Source: Desulfonatronum sp. (lineage in GTDB: Bacteria; Desulfobacterota; Desulfovibrionia; Desulfovibrionales; Desulfonatronaceae). Taken from it: a stretch of DNA of 11,298 bases. Positions 7,881 to 11,298 of the stretch are shown here, in pieces. The stretch's first letter is position 1. Each line of letters starts with the position of its first letter. The notes beneath the pieces were generated by a model that made no database searches, was not told the DNA's origin, and worked only from the letters and a program-made list of their open reading frames with translations. Where the stretch lies: the NCBI GenBank assembly GCA_007127655.1, contig SKYX01000255.1:1-11298 (forward strand), given 5' to 3'. Both the position numbers and the translations under genes were made by a program.

Positions 7881-8117
7881 GCCTTTCCAGAATTCATATC
7901 CATAGCCGTCAATACGTATTGGTAACCGAAAATAGAGAATCCTTTCCAGAATTCGAATTCTGTATTGGTCTTTAAAGAATAATTCTCCTTCAATCTTGGC
8001 GAGAGTTGTTCCTCTGCGGATAAATTTCAGGGTCGAATGAAGAATGCTTGGATAACTCATTGACAATGAGTAGATATAGAATTCATAGTCTTCCGGTGTA
8101 CGAAACACACTGCTCAT
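7881..8117 (-). pseudogene. Truncated TumE/DUF6516-type toxin
   Basis: The frame starts at ATG 8117, overlapping the stop of the preceding gene (ATGA). About 79 residues look like the front of the TumE (DUF6516) toxin family: a helix with YPSILHSTLKFIRRG, then a beta-rich run (AKIEGELFFKD, RIRILERI, IRIDGYGYEFWKG). The family's C-terminal part, with its YD..PHH..FPHHKH histidine-rich motif, is absent. At about 7881 family-like sequence stops and the DNA becomes the nuclease tail in a different frame; the hybrid reading frame ends at 7779. I infer loss of toxin activity. The family call is from memory of its pattern, without a search. Confidence 0.55.
7882..7954. repeat. 14-base direct repeat at the toxin/nuclease junction
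   Basis: cctttccagaattc occurs at 7882-7895 and again at 7941-7954. The first copy lies exactly where the toxin-like sequence stops and the nuclease-like sequence begins. A 14-base repeat within 75 bases is unlikely by chance, though both copies also fit the toxin reading frame. Confidence 0.6.
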
Positions 8118-8383
8118 GCAGCTACCCTGAGCAGTCCGCGCAAACTCTGCATGTTTTGTTGCCTTAACTGGATCTCGTTGCGATACATGGCCTGCCGTTC
8201 AAGCCAGGTTCTGTAGATACTGGCCCACTCAGTGACGTCCAATACCCACGCATCATCTTCAGGTTCCTCGCCGTTCATGTATGCGCTATAGAATGTTTCA
8301 GAACGAACACCGTACTTGCGCTCAAAATCCATCATTTCCATTTCCAATGCATGGATATCACAGAGAATTTCTTGTATCGTCAT
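8114..8383 (-). CDS. Small acidic partner (putative antitoxin) of the TumE-like toxin
   Basis: An 89-residue protein, helical throughout by composition: an N-terminal coiled-coil-like segment (EILCDIHALEMEMMDFERKYG, about 5-25), an acidic middle (EEPEDDAWVLDVTEWAS) and a C-terminal Gln/Arg-rich helix. The arrangement 'FERKYG..SETFY....EWASIY' is what I recall for small genes placed just before DUF6516 toxins, so an antitoxin role is inferred from position and pattern. It has no recognisable DNA-binding motif. ATG 8383 has GGAG 8 bases upstream (8392-8395). The stop overlaps the toxin start, implying translational coupling. If the toxin is dead, this gene is probably in decay or serves against a related toxin elsewhere. 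Confidence 0.6.
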   Translation of the reverse strand: MTIQEILCDIHALEMEMMDFERKYGVRSETFYSAYMNGEEPEDDAWVLDVTEWASIYRTWLERQAMYRNEIQLRQQNMQSLRGLLRVAA

Positions 8384-8556
8384 GGCGATATCTCCATCAA
8401 ACTACCTGCTTGCGGGGTTAATCTCCGTTCTTCACGTTGCTTCTTCAAAACGTTGCCTGACTGCATCTGTCTTCATGTTTAAAAATTGATATTCAGTGAA
8501 ATTCCAGCAGGACAAGACTGTGACTATTTTCTCGGACCATTACTCCTGTTTGAAGG

Positions 8557-8949
8557 CTACCAGATGGTTCGGAGGAAAACAGAAGCGCGAATGATTGGAT
8601 CGTTTGTGATAAGAATTGAGTTGAAGTGCAATGTGGTAGCTGCAATAAGTCTGTCATGCAGTTCAGGAATATCGTAAATTTTGAAAGCATGCTGGATGAT
8701 ATCACCTGTCAGTGGGGCGATGCTACAGCACTCATGATCAGCAACATATTTGAATAGTTCAGGCAAGTTTGTTTGAATTCGCTTTTTTTCAGATAAATAA
8801 GCCAATTCAGCTACACCCATTGCGGGTACAGCAAGAGTGGTCAACCCCTTTTCAAGATTCTGAAAAATTTCCTTGACAGCATGAGGCATTCTGCGTTGTT
8901 CAAGGCATAGAATCATGGCCATTGTATCCGCAACATATTCAGGATTCAC
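8557..8949 (-). CDS. PIN-domain toxin (VapC-like ribonuclease)
   Basis: A 130-residue PIN-domain protein; VapC-type members are Mg2+-dependent RNases that cut tRNA or rRNA when freed from their antitoxin. Numbering from the GTG at 8949, all four acidic residues are in place: Asp8 (YVADTMAM), Glu48 (GVAELAYL), Asp99 (ELHDRLIAA) and Asp117 (ILITNDPII), so it looks intact. I prefer the GTG because family proteins begin a few residues before the first Asp and because it overlaps the upstream gene's stop by 11 bases, as in toxin-antitoxin operons; AGGAG lies 10 bases before it. ATG 9009 would add 20 residues without PIN resemblance. Base composition is clearly more AT-rich than the metabolic genes (8761-8820 has 21 G/C of 60), suggesting transfer. 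Confidence 0.85.
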   Translation of the reverse strand: MNPEYVADTMAMILCLEQRRMPHAVKEIFQNLEKGLTTLAVPAMGVAELAYLSEKKRIQTNLPELFKYVADHECCSIAPLTGDIIQHAFKIYDIPELHDRLIAATTLHFNSILITNDPIIRASVFLRTIW

Positions 8950-9175
8950 GTGGATACATCTCCTGGTAATTGACAAATTCCTGTTCGAGGTGATTGGCTT
9001 CATGAGCATTCATGCTTTTCAGTTCTTGATCAATATCAGCATACACTCCGTGACTAAATGCATTCTCCCGAATTTTGATGAAATCAATAAACAGTTTCAC
9101 CTCTTTCAAAGCAGAAAAAGACAACGGCTGTAATCCTTGAAAAATGTCATTTTGGAGCTTCTCTGTTGATTCCAT
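8939..9175 (-). CDS. Putative antitoxin paired with the PIN toxin
   Basis: A 78-residue protein starting at ATG 9175 (GAGG with 6-base spacing; an ATG 12 bases upstream has no good site). The segment LSFSALKEVKLFIDFIKIRE (about 18-37) resembles the 'L..E.L.EV..FI.FLK.RE' helix of DUF2281/VapB-like antitoxins, but I cannot assign a family. The acidic C-terminal part (ADIDQELKSM, then EANHLEQEFVNY) would fit toxin wrapping. It overlaps the PIN gene by 11 bases and precedes it, the usual antitoxin-first order. A 16-base palindrome at 9191-9206 just upstream is a candidate autoregulatory operator. Confidence 0.65.
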   Translation of the reverse strand: MESTEKLQNDIFQGLQPLSFSALKEVKLFIDFIKIRENAFSHGVYADIDQELKSMNAHEANHLEQEFVNYQEMYPRES

Positions 9176-9190
9176 GGCAATCCTCATCTT

Positions 9191-9206
9191 TTTATGAGTT
9201 CATAAA
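9191..9206. promoter_or_regulatory. Palindromic operator candidate for the PIN toxin-antitoxin pair
   Basis: TTTATGA and TCATAAA (9191-9197 and 9200-9206) are perfect inverted arms around GT, ending 15 bases upstream of the antitoxin ATG. Toxin-antitoxin operons are usually repressed by the antitoxin at such palindromes, so this is the natural operator candidate. It is inferred from symmetry and position alone. Confidence 0.4.
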
Positions 9207-9207
9207 C

Positions 9208-9242
9208 AGGAGCAACGTGTATTATCATATAACACTGCTCCT
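9208..9242. other. Long inverted repeat spanning the end of the hybrid ORF
   Basis: Arms AGGAGCA (9208-9214) and TGCTCCT (9236-9242) enclose an imperfect inner palindrome (gtgt at 9217-9220 pairing with acac at 9232-9235). The arm contains part of the hybrid ORF's TAG (9241-9243). On the minus strand it could form a stem between the hybrid gene and the antitoxin gene. No T run follows, so it is not a good intrinsic terminator. The AT-rich centre (TATGAT/GATAAT on the minus strand) could also serve as a -10 box, but no matching -35 is visible. Confidence 0.4.
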
Positions 9243-9582
9243 ACATCCCTTCCACCTTGACCTCCGCGATTTCGGCAAACTCGCTCAGTTCCGAATCATT
9301 TTCCAGGATGGACGGATGGAGTCGGCGGGCCAGGAGCAGGATGTCCTGGTAACGTTGCTTCCTGTAGCAGTCCTCGAATCCGAAAAGCACTGCCTGTTTG
9401 CGGACTTCCTTGATTTTTTTCTTGGAAGATTGCGCTTCCCGCAGCAAGGCCTCGAATCCCCGGAGCAGGCCCCGGCTGGCCATCTGGTGGATCCACCGGG
9501 TCTTGTCCACATAGCGGTTCCTGTTTTCGCGGATGCTTTCAAAGGAAGATTTGCCGACGGGCAGATTGGGAAGTCTGGGCAT
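9241..9582 (-). CDS. Hybrid ORF: AAA-ATPase-like N-terminus joined to a foreign tail
   Basis: The 113-residue ORF has a good start (AGGAG, 6 bases before ATG 9582). Residues about 5-36 (LPVGKSSFESIRE, then YVDKTRWIHQMA) match the N-terminal signature of AAA-ATPase-like (PF09820-type) proteins, which reads 'LP.G...F..IR....YVDKT..I..L'. In that family a Walker A (RPRRFGKS) should follow almost at once; it is absent here. From about residue 38 the protein becomes a charged helical tail (KKKIKEVRKQAVLFGFEDC, then ILLLARRLHP and LSEFAEIAEV) that I do not recognise; it reads like the true C-terminus of some other, larger protein. I infer an in-frame fusion made by deletion. Whether it is expressed is unknown; alternatively the whole is a small novel protein. 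Confidence 0.5.
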   Translation of the reverse strand: MPRLPNLPVGKSSFESIRENRNRYVDKTRWIHQMASRGLLRGFEALLREAQSSKKKIKEVRKQAVLFGFEDCYRKQRYQDILLLARRLHPSILENDSELSEFAEIAEVKVEGM

Positions 9583-9931
9583 GGGGGGCTCCTGGGACGC
9601 TTTGGGGCGAAGAGGTGGACAGTCCGATTTTCGAATGGCTCACGGAGAGGACGATACCATCGTTTTCCAGTCAATCATTGATCTCCGTACGTGAACATGC
9701 CAGATTTGAGCGGCATTGTGAATGTCGGCATTCTGGCTCAAAATCGCTGATCGCTCTAGATTAATGAGCGCCCCCTGAAACCAGAACTGACCACCTATGC
9801 AACACCTTGATATCGTGATCGAGCCGAAGGACGTGGAGGGGTGGACAGCTCTGCAATGAAGCGGCAATCTTTGACAATCCTCCCGGATGGCCCTAATCCG
9901 CATCTGCATCGCAACAATTTGGGAGTCATCC
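9583..9931. other. Intergenic spacer, 349 bases, no convincing gene
   Basis: No frame here has family resemblance plus a supported start. A 20-codon ORF at 9797-9859 (MQHLDIVIEPKDVEGWTALQ) faintly resembles the first strand of HicB-like antitoxins but stops at once and has no ribosome binding site. The only other items seen are a possible promoter at 9871-9899 and the ribosome binding site of the following gene. The spacer may hold further gene debris like the adjacent patch. Confidence 0.5.
9871..9899 (+). promoter_or_regulatory. Possible promoter of the YchF-like gene
   Basis: A perfect -35 hexamer TTGACA (9871-9876) is followed after 17 bases by TAATCC (9894-9899), a poor -10 match. It would place transcription start about 25 bases upstream of the ATG at 9932. 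A perfect -35 in the right place is suggestive; the weak -10 keeps confidence low. Confidence 0.35.
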
Positions 9932-10945
9932 ATGAAAACTGCATTGATCGGATTTGCCGGGGCGGGCAAGAGTGAACTGTTCGCGGCTCTGGCCGGAGCG
10001 GCGGCCGTGCCCTCCGGGCGGGCCATGGTCAAGGTTCCTGAACCGCGCCTAGCGCCCCTGACCGAACTGTATAAACCACCCAAGATCACGTTTACGGAAA
10101 TCGAACTGCTGGATCTGCCCGGTGCGGCCGGGGCCAAGGGCGGGGGCCTGGGGGACCGGGTGCTCAACGAAGTCCGCCCCTACGACTGTCTGCTCGCGCT
10201 CCTGGACGGATTTTCCGGCGCGGCCGAACCTCTGGATCAGCTTCAGGCCATGGAGGCAGACTTTTTGATCGCCGATCTGGCCGTGGTGGAAAAGCGCCTG
10301 GAGCGCATCGCCCAGGACAAGAAAAAAACCAAGCTTCTCCACGATCCGGAAGAAGAAGCGGCTCTGCTGCAGGCCAAGGAACACCTGGACCGGGAGCGCC
10401 CCTTGCGGGAGAACGAGGCTCTGCTGGCCCTGCCCAAACTGCGCGGCTTCCGCTTCCTGTCGGCCAAGCCCGTGCTCTGGGCCTGGAACGTGGGTGAAGA
10501 CAGGCTGGCCGACGTCACGGTCCCGGAAGCCGGTCCCGGAATGGTGCATATCGCCGTTTCCGCCCGCCTGGAAAGAGAGTTGGCCGAGTTGCAGGACGAT
10601 GAGGAACGCCAGGCTTTCATGCAGGACCTGGGCATGAATCGCTCGGCCCTGGATCTGGTGGTCGGGGGAGTATACAACTTGCTCGGCTTGATCACCTTTC
10701 TTACTGCCGGAGAGAAGGAAGTCCGGGCCTGGCCATTGCGGGCCGGTCAGCCAGCCCAGGAAGCCGCCGGGGTGATCCACTCGGACATCCAACGTGGTTT
10801 CATCAGGGCTGAAGTGCTGGGCTGGGAGGACTTCCTGGCCTGCAAGACCTTCAAGACCGCCAAGGAACGCGGCCTGCTGCGCCTGGAAGGCAAGGAATAT
10901 GTCGTCCGGGACGGAGACATCATCGAGTTCCGGTTCAACGTCTAA
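9932..10945 (+). CDS. Divergent YchF/OLA1-like P-loop NTPase with TGS domain
   Basis: A 337-residue member of the YchF (Obg-superfamily, DUF933) group; canonical YchF is about 363 residues, binds ATP through an NxxE motif and associates with ribosomes. In order: P-loop GFAGAGKS (7-14), DLPG (61-64) as the G3 motif with a hydrophobic residue nearby instead of Gln, a short charged helical region (about 105-165, with KKKTKLLHDPEEEA), NVGE (186-189) in the nucleotide-specificity position, and a C-terminal TGS/DUF933 domain (about 251-337: GLITFLTAGEKEVRAW, then GFIRAEV and VVRDGDIIEFRFNV). Differences from canonical YchF include the P-loop (GAGKS rather than NVGKST) and the glycine-rich GAKGGGLGD after G3, so this is probably a paralogue rather than the universal YchF. 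ATG 9932 has GGGAG 6 bases upstream. I leave the symbol empty for that reason. Confidence 0.85.
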   Translation: MKTALIGFAGAGKSELFAALAGAAAVPSGRAMVKVPEPRLAPLTELYKPPKITFTEIELLDLPGAAGAKGGGLGDRVLNEVRPYDCLLALLDGFSGAAEPLDQLQAMEADFLIADLAVVEKRLERIAQDKKKTKLLHDPEEEAALLQAKEHLDRERPLRENEALLALPKLRGFRFLSAKPVLWAWNVGEDRLADVTVPEAGPGMVHIAVSARLERELAELQDDEERQAFMQDLGMNRSALDLVVGGVYNLLGLITFLTAGEKEVRAWPLRAGQPAQEAAGVIHSDIQRGFIRAEVLGWEDFLACKTFKTAKERGLLRLEGKEYVVRDGDIIEFRFNV

Positions 10946-10992
10946 GGCGATTGCTGGGATGAAATGCACCAGGAATCGCCCCCTCTCTCCGG

Positions 10993-11012
10993 CCCTCTCC
11001 CGGGGGCGAGGG
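10993..11012. repeat. GC-rich palindrome, dispersed-repeat type
   Basis: ccctctcccgggggcgaggg folds into a stem with one mismatch. With the flanking 'ccctctctccgg' and 'gagac' it resembles the 'ccggccctctcccg..gggcgaggg' short repeat found between genes in many GC-rich bacteria (from memory). It lies 48 bases after the YchF-like stop. It could weaken transcription, but no T run follows, so I do not call it an intrinsic terminator. Confidence 0.55.
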
Positions 11013-11061
11013 AGACAAAGGGTATTTGAAACCAAAACCAGTTAACCGCTCTTCCAACTCC

Positions 11062-11298
11062 ATGCCCTCTGTCCACAATCCCGCGGCAGCCCTGCTTCGA
11101 CAGCGGCTGGCCGTGGTTCTCTTTCGCCCCAAGTTCGCTGAAAACGTGGGTTCCACGGCCAGGGCCTGCCTGAACATGGGCTGTGAGCGGATCCTGCTGG
11201 TGGCCCCTCGGGACTATGTGCCGGAGCGGGCCAAGCCACTGGCCACGGTCCACGCCGAGCCGCTCCTGGATCAATCCCGGATCTTCGCGGACCTCCCC
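11062..11298 (+). CDS. SpoU/TrmH-superfamily RNA 2'-O-methyltransferase, TrmJ-like (partial)
   Basis: The gene runs off the window; 79 residues are visible. After about 15 N-terminal residues, LAVVLFRPKFAENVGSTAR followed by ACLNMGCERILLVAP is the first conserved motif of the SPOUT-fold SpoU/TrmH family (N-x-G-x-x-x-R with the following MG..L.LV.P). The V-x-L-x-R-P-x-x-x-x-N-x-G form points to the TrmJ/LasT branch, which methylates the ribose at position 32 of tRNAs using S-adenosylmethionine. The AdoMet knot lies beyond the edge, so the branch is tentative. ATG 11062 has no good ribosome binding site and the frame is open upstream, so the start is uncertain. It follows the YchF-like gene by 116 bases in the same direction and may share its transcript. 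Confidence 0.8.
   Translation, partial: MPSVHNPAAALLRQRLAVVLFRPKFAENVGSTARACLNMGCERILLVAPRDYVPERAKPLATVHAEPLLDQSRIFADLP

Noticed and set aside
8416..8516. Thirteen-codon minus-strand ORF (MKTDAVRQRFEEAT) between the two toxin-antitoxin pairs
   Set aside because: Very short, with no continuing homology in any frame; could be debris but cannot be supported.
8486..8677. Plus-strand ORF of 63 codons
   Set aside because: It lies antisense to the PIN toxin gene, has no supported start and shows no family signal.
9640..9800. Possible insertion-sequence end (minus strand reads ggtggtcagttctgg)
   Set aside because: It reminded me of IS21-type terminal sequence, but there are no paired inverted ends, target duplication or transposase remnant that I can support.
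9797..9859. Twenty-codon ORF resembling the start of a HicB antitoxin
   Set aside because: Too short, no ribosome binding site, and the resemblance is limited to a few common residues.
10049..11035. Minus-strand ORF of 328 codons opposite the YchF-like gene
   Set aside because: Antisense shadow; its composition follows the coding strand and no motif is present.

Overview
The window reads as chromosome of a GC-rich, probably anaerobic proteobacterium. A member of the sulfate-reducing Desulfovibrionales is my best guess, from the gene style and the xseB-ispA-dxs order; this is inference, because no lineage marker such as rRNA is present. Most genes are housekeeping. The interesting part is a roughly 2 kb, more AT-rich patch of toxin-antitoxin genes and broken gene pieces at about 7541-9582.

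Layout. 1-443: a dispersed inverted repeat, the tail of an unrecognised ORF, and the first few codons of an SRAP (YedK/HMCES-type) gene that is lost within about 30 bases and is followed by a second palindromic repeat. 444-2036 (minus): a PAS-containing, membrane-anchored methyl-accepting chemotaxis protein, with a likely promoter at 2113-2141. 2358-7522 (plus): a compact run of xseB, ispA, dxs, a DUF2905 small membrane protein and zwf. The ispA-dxs core feeds the MEP isoprenoid pathway: Dxs makes DXP from pyruvate and glyceraldehyde-3-phosphate, and IspA condenses the resulting C5 units to farnesyl diphosphate. zwf opens the oxidative pentose phosphate route.

7541-9582 (minus): in transcription order there is a hybrid ORF (N-terminus of an AAA-ATPase-like/PD-(D/E)XK family protein joined to an unrelated tail), a small antitoxin plus PIN-domain toxin pair, a second small gene paired with a truncated TumE/DUF6516-type toxin, and finally the nuclease tail of an AAA-ATPase-like/PD-(D/E)XK protein. 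Thus the head and tail of one protein family flank two toxin-antitoxin modules, which looks like a hollowed-out gene or a recombination hot spot.

9583-9931 is a 349-base spacer with no convincing gene, ending in a possible promoter. 9932-10945 (plus) encodes a divergent, shortened YchF/OLA1-like P-loop NTPase with a TGS domain. After a third dispersed GC-rich palindrome, the window ends inside a SpoU/TrmH-superfamily RNA methyltransferase gene (TrmJ-like).

I see no CRISPR array, tRNA, rRNA or intact insertion sequence. I do not see a complete new system; the strongest second-look items are the fragmented ATPase-nuclease/toxin-antitoxin patch, the beheaded SRAP gene and the divergent YchF-like protein.
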